From Streptomyces sp. HmicA12 (GTDB taxonomy: Bacteria > Actinomycetota > Actinomycetes > Streptomycetales > Streptomycetaceae), in contig NZ_KB891798.1 in assembly GCF_000373565.1 (NCBI RefSeq), positions 434,206-498,205 of the forward strand: a stretch of 64,000 nt of DNA, read 5' to 3'. Shown piece after piece: positions 8,762-17,478 of the stretch; positions within the stretch are counted from its first letter, which is position 1, and every line of letters starts with the position of its first letter. Under the pieces are notes generated by a model. The model made no database searches and was not told the origin of the DNA. It was given only the letters and a program-made list of their open reading frames with translations. The position numbers and the translations under genes were made by a program.

Positions 8762-11002
8762 TCAGACCCGCGGGCCCACCGGCACGTCCAGCGGCCGCGC
8801 CAGACCCGTGATCCCCTCGTCGAGGCGCTGCAGATGGCGCAGCACGCGGAACGTGACCGTGTTCGCGGCCGGCATGCCGAGGCCGTCCGTCTCCAGCATC
8901 GCCGTGATGCTCGCGCCGGACTCGACGCGGCCCGTGGTGTCCGTCTCGTTCACGTGGGCGACGAGGACGTCGATGTTGTGGTCGATGCGCTGTGCGGCGC
9001 GCGCCAGGCGCGGGTCGGCGCCGATCCGCTTGCTGTACGGCACGAGCTCGGCCGTCGCCGCGAGGGACCGCGCGTGGTACGCCGACGTCTCCAGGAGCGC
9101 CACCAGATAGCGGGCGGTCTGGCGGCGCCCGCGCAGCGGCGTGATCGGGTGCGTCAGGGGCTGGGTCGAGGCCCGCAGGTCGTCGAGCGCGGTGTCCAGG
9201 TCGCGCGCCTTGTCCAGGAGGTCGACGGCGGGGCCGCCGCTGAGCTGCTCCACCGCGCCGGCCACGACCTCGCCGAGGCGCTCCAGGACCGTGCCGAGCA
9301 GTTCGTCGGTGCGGCTGTCCGTGCGCACGGGCAGGATCAGCATCGCCGCGATGATGCCGCAGGCCGCGCCGAGCGCCGTCTCCTCGATGCGCAGCACCAG
9401 AACATCGAGGCTGTAGGTGTTCAGGAGGGTGTAGAGCAGGCCGAGCATCGCGGTCACGAAGAACGACATCAGGGCGTACGACAGCGGAGCGGTGAAGAAC
9501 ATCGCGAACACGCAGACCAGGACCAGCACGAACGCGACCCAGGTGTGGTTCCCGACCGCGCCCGCGAGCGCCACACCGGCGACGACGCCGAGCACCGTGC
9601 CGAGCAGGCGCCGGTAGCCCTTGACGACGATCTCGCCCGTCGACGCGGTGTTGAGGAAGACGACCCAGCAGGTCAGGACCGCCCAGTACCAGCGCTGCGA
9701 GGACAGGAACTCGCCGCCGACGATGGCGAGCGCCGAGCCGACCGCGACCTGGAAGGCGGCGCGGGTGGTGGGCCGGTTCAGGCCGGCGGGCTCCTCGGTC
9801 TCGTCCTTCTCGGTGCTGGCGATCGACACGTCCTCCGCGTCGAACTCCTCGCGCGAGCGGGTCGTCGCGGGGGAGTCGTCCGACTCGTCCTGCGGCCCGT
9901 CCAGGGCGAGGCGCAGACCGAGGACGGCGCGGGCCGCCTCACCGATGCCGCGGAAGACGTCCTGAACGGCGAGGGTGCTGCCCGGCGGGATGCACTCCTC
10001 GTCGCGGTAGCCGAGCAGCCGGTTGCGGACGTGGGCGACGGCCGTGCCGCGGTTGGCCTCGGCCGGGCGGGCGACCATCAGGCGCAGGGCACCCAGGTCG
10101 CGGCGGAGCGTCGCGGTGGACTCGTCCTCGGCGCGCAGCAGCTTCCCGGTGGCGGGCACCGGAGCGCCCGGCAGATGCAGGGTGAGGGTGTCGGCGCGCT
10201 CGGCGCTGCGGGCCGTCAGGAGCAGCATGCCCAGCCGCTCGGCGGCGACCTCGGCGTCGGCGACACGGCGCTGGATCAGCGCGGCCGCGGCGTCGTCGCG
10301 GGCGCCGTCCTCCAGGCGTCCCTGGATCAGCAGCGCGGCCTCGTGCAGGCGGGCCGTGTGCCGGCGCAGGTCGTCCAGTACGTCGTCCAGGTCCTCGGGC
10401 GGCGCGTCGAGCAGCTGCGTCTGGGCGTCCACCAGCTGCGCGAGCCGCGCCCGGAACGCGTCGCGCAGCCGCCCGAGCACCCGCTGCGGCGTCTCCGGCA
10501 CCAGCGCGAACCGTGCCACGGCACTGCACCCGAACGCGATCGCCGACGTGCCGAACAGGAGCGGGAGTTGATCCACCGACGCGTTCACGAACAGGGACAC
10601 GAAGTACACCTGAAAACCGATCAGGCCGAGCGCCGTGCCCCGGTCGCCGAACCGGCGGCTGTACACCGCGCCGAAGATCAGAGCGACGAAGAACGCGTCC
10701 CCGATCACCACCAGGCTGTGCAGCAGGGCGCCGAGCGTCATGGCCGCGAGCGCCGTCGGCAGCCCGAGGGCCAGCGTCACCGCCTGCCCGCGCACGTCCT
10801 TCTCGCGGATCGCGAACGTCGCCACCATCGCGGTCATCGCGCCCGCGACCATGTGCGTCACGTCCGTGCCGAGCAGCGCGAGCACGGCGAGCGCGAGCCC
10901 GATCGCCGCCACCGTGCGCACTCCGGCCATCAGGCGCAGCAGCCCGGGGTCGGACGCCACGAAGCGGTCCCACGTCGCGGTCAGGGTCGGCCGTCGCGCC
11001 AC
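8762..11002 (-). CDS. FUSC family membrane protein
   Basis: A 746-residue inner-membrane protein with the duplicated FUSC architecture. An N-terminal block of about six hydrophobic segments (about residues 20-170) is followed by a long soluble region, a second six-segment block (about 395-560, containing the WYWAVLTCWVVFLNTAS signature) and a helical C-terminal tail. The family includes aromatic acid exporters (AaeB) and fusaric acid resistance proteins, so efflux of an aromatic or amphiphilic compound is likely. GTG at 11002 has TTGGAG nine bases upstream. It is transcribed away from the exported glycosidase gene. Confidence 0.85.
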   Translation of the reverse strand: MARRPTLTATWDRFVASDPGLLRLMAGVRTVAAIGLALAVLALLGTDVTHMVAGAMTAMVATFAIREKDVRGQAVTLALGLPTALAAMTLGALLHSLVVIGDAFFVALIFGAVYSRRFGDRGTALGLIGFQVYFVSLFVNASVDQLPLLFGTSAIAFGCSAVARFALVPETPQRVLGRLRDAFRARLAQLVDAQTQLLDAPPEDLDDVLDDLRRHTARLHEAALLIQGRLEDGARDDAAAALIQRRVADAEVAAERLGMLLLTARSAERADTLTLHLPGAPVPATGKLLRAEDESTATLRRDLGALRLMVARPAEANRGTAVAHVRNRLLGYRDEECIPPGSTLAVQDVFRGIGEAARAVLGLRLALDGPQDESDDSPATTRSREEFDAEDVSIASTEKDETEEPAGLNRPTTRAAFQVAVGSALAIVGGEFLSSQRWYWAVLTCWVVFLNTASTGEIVVKGYRRLLGTVLGVVAGVALAGAVGNHTWVAFVLVLVCVFAMFFTAPLSYALMSFFVTAMLGLLYTLLNTYSLDVLVLRIEETALGAACGIIAAMLILPVRTDSRTDELLGTVLERLGEVVAGAVEQLSGGPAVDLLDKARDLDTALDDLRASTQPLTHPITPLRGRRQTARYLVALLETSAYHARSLAATAELVPYSKRIGADPRLARAAQRIDHNIDVLVAHVNETDTTGRVESGASITAMLETDGLGMPAANTVTFRVLRHLQRLDEGITGLARPLDVPVGPRV

Positions 11003-11067
11003 CTGCGTTCACTCCAAGATCGATTCGGCGTTGGTGCACCCGAGCATACGAGGACGCGCGCGCGGCC

Positions 11068-11096
11068 TTGACGTGAGCATGGCCCAGTCCTTTACT
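11068..11096 (+). promoter_or_regulatory. candidate promoter for the exported glycosidase
   Basis: TTGACG (11068-11073) and TTTACT (11091-11096) are separated by exactly 17 bp, about 100 bp upstream of the gene at 11195. The -35 matches the vegetative consensus at five of six positions and the -10 at four. Confidence 0.4.
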
Positions 11097-11194
11097 GCTG
11101 GGACCGAAGTTCATATGCAAGCGCAACGTTCACAGACCTGAACTCCCCTGGCGCAGAGACGAGTTGGACCGCGCCTTGTCGGAAAGAGGCCCCC

Positions 11195-12325
11195 ATGCGC
11201 AGACGTCACTTCCTCACCGGCGCCGCCGCCCTCACCGCGACCGCCGCACTCGCCCCACTCGCTGAGGCCGCGCCCCGCCCCGCCGCAGCCCTGCCGCCGC
11301 GCGCCGAGATCGTCTCCGTGCTGCGCCGCGTCGCGGACCACTGGCTGGACACCCACACCGACCCGGGCGACAACCAGTGGGCCAACGCCACCTTCTTCAG
11401 CGGCCTGATGGCACTGCACCGCCTCACCGGCACCACCCGCTACCTGGCCTACGCCCGCGGCTGGGCCGAGGGGCACGACTACGCCCTCAACGGCGGAGAC
11501 ACCACCCGCCACGCCGACAACCAGTGCGCCGCCCAGGCCTACCTGGACCTGTACGAGGCCGAGCCCGACGAGGCGAAGATCACCGCACTCGAGACGAACC
11601 TGCACCGCATGACCTACACCGACCAGGTCGACAAGAACGACGACTGGTGGTGGGACGACGCCCTGCACATGGCGATGCCCCCGTTCGCCCGCCTCGGCGC
11701 CCTGCGCTCCGACCTCGCGTACGCGGAGAAACTCCACAAGCTCTACACGCACACCAAGCACACGGAGGGCGGCCCCGGCCTCTACGACGACACGACCGGA
11801 CTCTGGTACCGCGACAAGCGGTTCCTTCCCGGCGGCATCCTGTCGCCCGCAGGCAAGCCGGTCCTGTGGTCGCGCGGCAACGGCTGGGTCGCGGGCGGCC
11901 ACGTCAAGACCCTCAAGGCGCTGCCCGCCGCGCACCCGGACGCGGCCGAGTACCGGGCCACGCTGACCCGGCTGGTCGAGGCGGTCGCCGCCGTGCAGCG
12001 TGCCGACGGCTTCTGGAACGTGAACCTCGCCGACGCCGCCCATCTGCCGGGCCCCGAGACCAGCGGCACGAGTTTCTTCGCGTACGGCACCGCGTACGCG
12101 ATCCGGGCCGGACTCGTCGACCGCGCCCGCCACCTGCCCGTCGCGGCCCGCGCCTGGAACGGCCTCGTGACCACGGCCGTCCACCCCGACGGCTTCCTCG
12201 GCTACGTACAGAAGGTCGGTGACCGCCCCGAGTCCAGCCAGCCCGTCACCTACGACAGCACCGCCGACTTCGGCGTCGGCGGATTCCTGCTGGCCGGTAC
12301 GGAGCTTGCCACGCTCGCGTCATGA
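11195..12325 (+). CDS. exported glycoside hydrolase, GH88/GH105-like
   Basis: A 376-residue protein with a Tat-type signal peptide (MRRRHFLTGAAALTATAALA) ending near residue 28. The mature part is an alpha/alpha-barrel enzyme of the unsaturated glucuronyl/rhamnogalacturonyl hydrolase group. Diagnostic segments are DDWWWDDALHMAMPPFARLG, LWYRDKRF, WSRGNGWVAGGH and the final TSGTSFFAYGTAYAI. These enzymes remove the 4,5-unsaturated sugar left by polysaccharide lyases, so a pectin or glycosaminoglycan-like substrate is likely, but no lyase is adjacent. An AAAGAGG sequence precedes the ATG. Confidence 0.85.
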   Translation: MRRRHFLTGAAALTATAALAPLAEAAPRPAAALPPRAEIVSVLRRVADHWLDTHTDPGDNQWANATFFSGLMALHRLTGTTRYLAYARGWAEGHDYALNGGDTTRHADNQCAAQAYLDLYEAEPDEAKITALETNLHRMTYTDQVDKNDDWWWDDALHMAMPPFARLGALRSDLAYAEKLHKLYTHTKHTEGGPGLYDDTTGLWYRDKRFLPGGILSPAGKPVLWSRGNGWVAGGHVKTLKALPAAHPDAAEYRATLTRLVEAVAAVQRADGFWNVNLADAAHLPGPETSGTSFFAYGTAYAIRAGLVDRARHLPVAARAWNGLVTTAVHPDGFLGYVQKVGDRPESSQPVTYDSTADFGVGGFLLAGTELATLAS

Positions 12326-12412
12326 CCTGCGGATACGGCCGATCGGTCGGACTCCGCGAGGCGTCGCGCGCACATCCGCCGTACCCGGTCGGCGGGATCG
12401 CACGATAGTCGG

Positions 12413-12613
12413 ATGATCGATGTAGTGGTGCTTCTGTGTGGAGTCGTCGGTGTCGCCCTGCTCACCGAAGCCGCGTGGACGATGCGGCGCAGTGTGCAGG
12501 AAGGGGGTGACACGACCGCGGTCGTGGCCAAGGCCGTCAGCATCGCGATGGCCGCCTCGCTGTGCGGGGCGCTGGGCCTCGCCGCGGTGCTGTACTTCGG
12601 CGTCGCTCACTGA
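12413..12613 (+). CDS. small two-segment membrane protein
   Basis: A 66-residue protein consisting of a hydrophobic segment (residues 2-20), a short polar hairpin loop (MRRSVQEGGDTT) and a second hydrophobic segment (38-63). No family is recognised. The ribosome binding site is weak. Its last 7 bp overlap the end of the convergent penicillin-binding protein gene. Frame usage (GC at third positions) supports it being coding. Confidence 0.5.
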   Translation: MIDVVVLLCGVVGVALLTEAAWTMRRSVQEGGDTTAVVAKAVSIAMAASLCGALGLAAVLYFGVAH

Positions 12614-14250
12614 GCGGACTTCAGAACGGCCGCCACGAGCGGCCCCGACGACTCACCGCCCCGGCCGCCACGACGCATCACGGCGGCCGCGGCGAGATCG
12701 TCGTGCCAGGCGGCGAACCAGCCGTTGGGCTTCTTCTGGCCGATGACCTCCGCGGACCCGGTCTTCGCCCCGATGTCGCCGCTGAGGCCCGCCATGGATC
12801 CGGACGCGGAACCGGCGGTCGCCGTGGTGTGCAGCAGGTCCCGCAGCTGCGCGTGCGCGGCCGGATCGAGTGTCCGGTGCGCCGTGGCGAGCGTGCGGTG
12901 GTCGACGTCGGGCGCGACGAGATACGGCTGCCGGAACTGGCCCGTCCGCGCCGTGGCGACCACGGACGCCATGGTCAGCGGGTTCATCCGCACCTCGCCC
13001 TGCCCGATCATCGAGGCCGCCTTCGACGCGGCGTGCTGGACCGGCACCGACCCCGCGAACGTGTCGACGCCGACCGACCAGTGCTCCCCGATCCCGAACA
13101 CGTCACGGGCCTGCCGGGACAGCGCGTCGTCGGAGATCCGGCCGGCCTGCGTGATGAAGGCCGTGTTGCAGGACGCGGCGAAGCTGCTGCGGAACGTACC
13201 GCCGACGATGTCGAAGTCGTCGACGTTGTGGAACTTCCAGCCTCCGTACGAGGCGTTCTTCGGGCACGGATGCGGCTGGTCCGGAGAAGCGAGCTTCTTC
13301 TCCAGCAGCAGAGACGCCGTGATCATCTTCATCGTGGAGCCGGGCGCGAGCCGACCTTCCAGGGCCGTGTTCGGGCCGTCCGTCCGGGAGTTGGCGACGG
13401 CCAGGATCTCCCCGGTCGACGGCTTGAGCACCACGAGCGAGGCGCCGGACCGCAGCCGCACCTCCCGCTCGGCCGCCTTCTGGACGCGCGCGTCGATCGT
13501 GGTCCGCACCTTCCCGGGCGCGCCTTCGGGGACCGACAGCAGCACCGCGCCTCCCGGAGCGGCGCGCAGTTCGAGGCCCGGTCTGCCGCCCGCCGACTTC
13601 CCGTACGTGGACCGCAGCCCGTCCATCACGCCGGCCAGCGAGGGGAACGCCTGCGCGTCGAGCGCCCGCCCGTCCCGGTCGAGGGCGTCGACCTGCGCGG
13701 GGGCCGTCTCCCGCACCGTGAGCCGTGCGCTGTCGTCGAGCCGGGGATGGAGCACGGACGGCCGCCAGTCCACGACCGGCTCCCCGTCACCGGCCCGCCG
13801 CACCACGGCGAGCCCGGTGTCGTACGACACGGGTGCGCGAGCACCCTCGTACGAGAACTCGGCTCGTACGGAGACGGGGACGCGCGTGCCGTCGGGCGTG
13901 CCGGGCGTCAGGCGTACGGGCGAGAGGTGCCCGCGCTCCCGGTAGTCGCGCAGGGCCTTGCCGGCGGCCTGCGCGTCGTCCGTGCGGTCCGCGGCCGCCT
14001 CCGTGTCGCCGTCGGTCCACGCGTCGAGGAACCCGTGGGCGGCCGAGCGCACCTCCGCCGCCGACAGCGGACCGGTGCGCGGCGCGGGATCCTCGGCAGC
14101 GACCACCGCCCAGCCGCCCGCGCCCAGCGCGAGGACGGCGAGCGCCCCGCCGCCGATCCACAGGCCGCGCCTGCGGCCGCTGCCCTGTCCCTGTCCCTCG
14201 TCGCCCACGGGCCCTCCGCCCTGCCGCACCTCGACATCCTGACGACTCAC
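12607..14250 (-). CDS. penicillin-binding protein transpeptidase, MecA_N type
   Basis: A 547-residue class B penicillin-binding protein. A membrane anchor at about residues 30-50 is followed by an NTF2-like MecA_N domain (about 58-170), a dimerisation linker and the transpeptidase domain. The three active-site motifs are present: STMK (in APGSTMKMI), SCN (in FAASCNTAF) and KTG (in IGAKTGSAEV). It cross-links peptidoglycan outside the membrane and, given the MecA_N domain, may have reduced beta-lactam affinity. GTG at 14250 is used; no strong ribosome binding site is visible. It is divergent from the exported hydrolase gene. Confidence 0.9.
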   Translation of the reverse strand: MSRQDVEVRQGGGPVGDEGQGQGSGRRRGLWIGGGALAVLALGAGGWAVVAAEDPAPRTGPLSAAEVRSAAHGFLDAWTDGDTEAAADRTDDAQAAGKALRDYRERGHLSPVRLTPGTPDGTRVPVSVRAEFSYEGARAPVSYDTGLAVVRRAGDGEPVVDWRPSVLHPRLDDSARLTVRETAPAQVDALDRDGRALDAQAFPSLAGVMDGLRSTYGKSAGGRPGLELRAAPGGAVLLSVPEGAPGKVRTTIDARVQKAAEREVRLRSGASLVVLKPSTGEILAVANSRTDGPNTALEGRLAPGSTMKMITASLLLEKKLASPDQPHPCPKNASYGGWKFHNVDDFDIVGGTFRSSFAASCNTAFITQAGRISDDALSRQARDVFGIGEHWSVGVDTFAGSVPVQHAASKAASMIGQGEVRMNPLTMASVVATARTGQFRQPYLVAPDVDHRTLATAHRTLDPAAHAQLRDLLHTTATAGSASGSMAGLSGDIGAKTGSAEVIGQKKPNGWFAAWHDDLAAAAVMRRGGRGGESSGPLVAAVLKSAQ

Positions 14251-14376
14251 CGTAGGCAGGTCCCCGTGAGGCCTCCCTGTCGTAGTGCGCCGTTCAGGGG
14301 CTGGGGGATTACCCCCAACGGACGGGGCGGGCCTGCCGGATGGTGCGGCCGGTCCTGGCGCGGCCAGACTCGGGCC

Positions 14377-15600
14377 ATGGACGATCACACGACTGCTCCG
14401 TCCCGCCGCCACGTACTGGCCGCCGGCGCCGCGCTGTTGGCTCTCGGCGCCACTCCCGGCGCGGCCGCCGCACAGGAAGGCCCCCGGCGCCTGCGGCCCC
14501 GGCTGCCCGCCCCGACCGGGCCGCACCCCGTGGGGACGAGGACCCTGCACCTGGTGGACCGCGGCCGCCGCGACCCCTGGACGGGAGGGGCGGCACGGGA
14601 GTTGATGGTCGACGTGCGCTATCCGGCGCGCACCGTCTGCGGACACCGCAGGGCGCCGTACCTGACCCGGGCCGAGGCGGCGGGTTTCGACCGGCTGAAC
14701 AACTTCGCGGGACTGCCCTCGGGCCGTGTCGACTGGGCGGGGATCCGCACCTTCGCCCACACCGGCGCACCCCGCGACCGGCGGACGCCGCTCCCCGTGA
14801 TCCTCTACTCGCCGGGCGTCCTCGACCCGCGCCGCCTGGGCACCACCCTCACCGACGAACTCGCCTCCCACGGGTACGTCGTGATCGCGATCGACCACCC
14901 CTACGACGTGTCGACGGTCGAGTTCCCCGACGGGCGCGTCGCGCGCAGCCGCCTCCCGGAGGAGTTCGCGGCGGCACAGCAGGAGGGCCCTGACGCGGTG
15001 ACCGCGCTGCTGAGGAAGACGGCGGGCGTGCGCGTGGCCGACACCCGGTTCGTCCTCGACGCACTGCCACGGCTTCTGGGGGAGCCCGCGGCGCAGGTCG
15101 GGATGTTCGGTCAGTCGGCGGGCGGCTTCACCGCGCTGCAGGCCCTGCACGACGATCCCCGGATCGCCGCGGCCGCCGATCTCGACGGCGTCCTCGCGTA
15201 CGTCCAGGACGACCACGACGAGGGACAGCTGTCCACCGTGGCCGCCGAGGGGGTCGACCGGCCGTACCTCCTGATGGGCGGCGCGGGCAACGACCGCACG
15301 AACGTCCCGTCCTGGCGCTCCCTGGTGGAGCGCGGCACCGGATGGCACCGCGACCTGACGCTCAGGGGCGCCGCCCACGCCACGTACACCGACGCGACGA
15401 GCCTGCTCCCGCAGATCGCCGCGCACCTGGACCTGCCGCGCGAGACGCTCACGGAGTGGGTCGGCACGATCCCCGCCGACCGGGCGGTCGCGGCTCAACG
15501 GGCCTACCTGACCGCCTTCTTCGACCGGTGGCTGCGTGGGCGCGACGACGGCCTGCTGAACGGACCGTCGCCGCGCCACCCCGAGATCACCTTCGTCTAG
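14377..15600 (+). CDS. exported alpha/beta hydrolase, PAF-acetylhydrolase-like
   Basis: A 407-residue protein with a Tat-like signal (SRRHVLAAGAALLALGATPG). The hydrolase core includes PVILYSPG (oxyanion region), a nucleophile elbow FGQSAGGFTAL near residue 247 and a late His in LRGAAHATYTD. This arrangement resembles the platelet-activating-factor acetylhydrolase/chlorophyllase-like esterases common in Streptomyces. The substrate is unknown. The long open frame upstream of 14377 is antisense to the penicillin-binding protein and is not part of the gene. Confidence 0.8.
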   Translation: MDDHTTAPSRRHVLAAGAALLALGATPGAAAAQEGPRRLRPRLPAPTGPHPVGTRTLHLVDRGRRDPWTGGAARELMVDVRYPARTVCGHRRAPYLTRAEAAGFDRLNNFAGLPSGRVDWAGIRTFAHTGAPRDRRTPLPVILYSPGVLDPRRLGTTLTDELASHGYVVIAIDHPYDVSTVEFPDGRVARSRLPEEFAAAQQEGPDAVTALLRKTAGVRVADTRFVLDALPRLLGEPAAQVGMFGQSAGGFTALQALHDDPRIAAAADLDGVLAYVQDDHDEGQLSTVAAEGVDRPYLLMGGAGNDRTNVPSWRSLVERGTGWHRDLTLRGAAHATYTDATSLLPQIAAHLDLPRETLTEWVGTIPADRAVAAQRAYLTAFFDRWLRGRDDGLLNGPSPRHPEITFV

Positions 15601-15609
15601 GACCCGGCG

Positions 15610-16485
15610 TCACCCCAGGCCGAGCGTGCTGATCGTCCGCTCGGCCATCGCCGCCTCGCCGAGCGCGTTCGGGTGGACCGGCACGAAGTTCGTGCCGAAC
15701 AGAGCGGGCTCCACCCAGCGCGTCCCGCTCGCCTGGCAGGCGTCGTGCCCCTCGGACGCCTGCGCCAGATCCACGTACGTGGCGCCCGTCTCGTTCGCGG
15801 CACGGCGCACCGCACTGTTGAGATGGGTCTGGATGTCGCGGACGTAGGGCACGTCACCGGAGGCGAGCGGCATCTTCGCGAAGCAGCCCGCCTTCGCGGT
15901 GGGCGGCATGATCCACGGGTAGCCGAGGACGGCGACGCGTGCGTGCGGCGCCTTGTTCCGCACCGCCTGGAGCGCGGCCTTCACCGCCGGATACGTCTTG
16001 GTGTCGATGTCGTCGGCGAAGCTGCTGCCGTACTGGTTCTTGCAGGGGCTGCCCTGTCCCGCGGACAGTATCCCGGCGGCGGCGCACGAGAGGATCGTGC
16101 TGATGAAGGTGTTGTTGTCGTTGCCACCTATGGTCAATGTCACCAGACGGGAGTCCGCGGAGAGGGCGTCCAGCTGCGGCGCGATGCCGGGGTACTGGGA
16201 TCCGGCGAAGTCCTTGGTCTGCGCGGCGCCGCAGGTCACGTCCTTGAGCGCGGCGCCGGTGCGCTCCGCGATCACGTGCGGGTAGTTCTTCGTTGACCGG
16301 GCGCACAGCGGCGACGCCGACGGGTCGAGCGGCAGCACGCCGGACGCGGCGCTGTAACTGTCGCCGAGCGCCACATAAGGGAGCGGCCCGGTCGTGGCCT
16401 GTGCCGGAGCGGCAAGGCCGGCCAGTGCGGCACCGGACGTGACCGCCACTGCGGCGAAGCGAGTGCGGAACGCGCGAAGCACCAT
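15610..16485 (-). CDS. secreted SGNH/GDSL lipase
   Basis: A 291-residue exported esterase with a signal peptide of about 30 residues ending in AQA. The four SGNH blocks are visible: GDSYSAASGV (Ser nucleophile), a conserved Gly before TCGAAQ, GGNDNNTF (Asn) and the C-terminal VHPNALGEAAM (catalytic His). Three Cys pairs suggest disulfides, as in the Streptomyces coelicolor extracellular lipase SCO1725-type family. GAAGGAGCT directly upstream is a very strong ribosome binding site. It is convergent with the preceding hydrolase, 9 bp between stops. Confidence 0.92.
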   Translation of the reverse strand: MVLRAFRTRFAAVAVTSGAALAGLAAPAQATTGPLPYVALGDSYSAASGVLPLDPSASPLCARSTKNYPHVIAERTGAALKDVTCGAAQTKDFAGSQYPGIAPQLDALSADSRLVTLTIGGNDNNTFISTILSCAAAGILSAGQGSPCKNQYGSSFADDIDTKTYPAVKAALQAVRNKAPHARVAVLGYPWIMPPTAKAGCFAKMPLASGDVPYVRDIQTHLNSAVRRAANETGATYVDLAQASEGHDACQASGTRWVEPALFGTNFVPVHPNALGEAAMAERTISTLGLG

Positions 16486-16563
16486 CTGTAGCTCCTTCGA
16501 AACCGGCTCGGCTCATGGCCAAGTTCCGTACGAGACAGGGGTTTTCAGCGCGCTGACAGTTGA

Positions 16564-16593
16564 AGCTACCGACGGGTTAGAAAACGAGTCAAT
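16564..16593 (-). promoter_or_regulatory. candidate promoter of the SGNH lipase
   Basis: Read on the minus strand, TTGACT (16588-16593) and TAGCTT (16564-16569) are spaced by 18 bp, about 80 bp before the lipase ATG. A 12-bp perfect palindrome (TCAGCG-CGCTGA, 16545-16556) lies just downstream in the leader and could be an operator or a small hairpin. Confidence 0.5.
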
Positions 16594-16679
16594 AGGCGTG
16601 CACGGGTCGCGACCAGGGGCGGACGGGGCTCCTGGTCGGGGTGCGGCCGGACTGCGGTCGCGGTGGTGCCGGGGCGTGC

Positions 16680-16841
16680 TCAGTCGCCCTGAGTGGCTTC
16701 CGGCTGGTGGCCGAAGTCGAGGACGTCCTCGGCGGTGCGCTCGGCCTTCTGCGCCGCTTCGCGGGCGACGGCGAGGACGTCACCGTGTTCGTCGACGAGC
16801 TGGTCGTAGATCGGAGCGGGGGAGGTGGACGGTGCGGGCAC
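16680..16841 (-). CDS. 53-residue conserved-type small protein
   Basis: A short acidic protein. A Pro/Ser-rich start is followed by a single helix rich in Ala, Glu and Lys (YDQLVDEHGDVLAVAREAAQ and onward) and a polar tail. The GTG at 16841 is preceded by AGGAG at seven bases, a good ribosome binding site, and this decides the start against the longer open frame. Similar short helical proteins occur in Streptomyces but I know of no function. It is divergent from the tautomerase gene. Confidence 0.6.
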   Translation of the reverse strand: MPAPSTSPAPIYDQLVDEHGDVLAVAREAAQKAERTAEDVLDFGHQPEATQGD

Positions 16842-16956
16842 GGTGAAACTCCTGGTCGAGGCGGTGCCGGGGCACCTGGTGTTCGGGACAAAAGGGGACC
16901 CTACGACGGCGCGTCCGCCGTCGGCCAACCGGGGTAGGACTGACGCCTCGTCATCT

Positions 16957-16974
16957 GTAACTACTAGTATGTAC
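16957..16974. promoter_or_regulatory. 18-bp palindrome upstream of the tautomerase
   Basis: GTA-N2-TACTAGTA-N2-TAC is a palindrome with a perfect 8-bp core in an AT-rich spot of an otherwise GC-rich leader, 35 bp before the tautomerase ATG. TACT...AGTA dyads are typical of HxlR/MarR-type operators. It differs from the operators in front of the HxlR gene nearby, so a distant regulator may act here. Confidence 0.5.
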
Positions 16975-17008
16975 GGACCCTGCCTTCTGCTGCCCGAGGA
17001 GTACGCGC

Positions 17009-17404
17009 ATGCCGCTCGTCCGTATCGACGCCCTGTATGCCGACCGCGAGCGCCTCGACGCGCTCGGCCGCGCCGTGCACGACGCCCTGGGGGAGGTGAT
17101 GGGCTTCCCGCCGGACGATCTGTTCCAGATCCTCACCGGCCACGACGGCGTGCGTGGCCTGCTGCGCTACGGCCAGTACCTGGGCGTGCGGCGTGACGAG
17201 GGCATCGTCCTCGTCGGGATCACGCTGCGCGCGGGCCGTCCGTCCGGACAGAGGCGGGCTCTTTACCGGCGCATAGCCGAACTCGCCCAGGAGTGCGCGG
17301 GCACCGAACCCCGCAACGTCCTGGTCACCCTCACCGAGAACGCCTCGATCGACTGGTCCTTCGGCCACGGTCTCGCGCAGTACGACGAGGGGGCCGGCGA
17401 GTAG
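17009..17404 (+). CDS. tautomerase family protein
   Basis: A 131-residue cytoplasmic protein. The N-terminus is MPLVRIDA, placing Pro immediately after the initiator Met, as required for the 4-oxalocrotonate tautomerase catalytic Pro-1. The length is that of the fused, two-unit tautomerase proteins (TautomeraseII-like). The segment NVLVTLTENASIDWSFGHG is characteristic. It would interconvert keto/enol forms of an aromatic-derived or similar acid. GAGGAG precedes the ATG. A palindromic operator lies upstream. Confidence 0.9.
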   Translation: MPLVRIDALYADRERLDALGRAVHDALGEVMGFPPDDLFQILTGHDGVRGLLRYGQYLGVRRDEGIVLVGITLRAGRPSGQRRALYRRIAELAQECAGTEPRNVLVTLTENASIDWSFGHGLAQYDEGAGE

Positions 17405-17478
17405 ACGTTGTCACACCCGGACTGTCGACTTCTCGTTCATCTTGCCGGAGGTCCTGGATCGGGCCGAGCGGCGTTCTG

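Noticed and set aside
7841..11071. A plus-strand open frame of more than 1000 codons antisense to the reductase, molybdoenzyme and FUSC genes
   Set aside because: It spans three clear minus-strand genes, has Arg/Gly/Gln-rich low-complexity translation and no domain; it is a by-product of high GC.
14251..15579. Upstream extension of the penicillin-binding protein frame to 990 codons
   Set aside because: The extra part is antisense to the exported hydrolase and has no family similarity; the transpeptidase starts at GTG 14250 before its membrane anchor.
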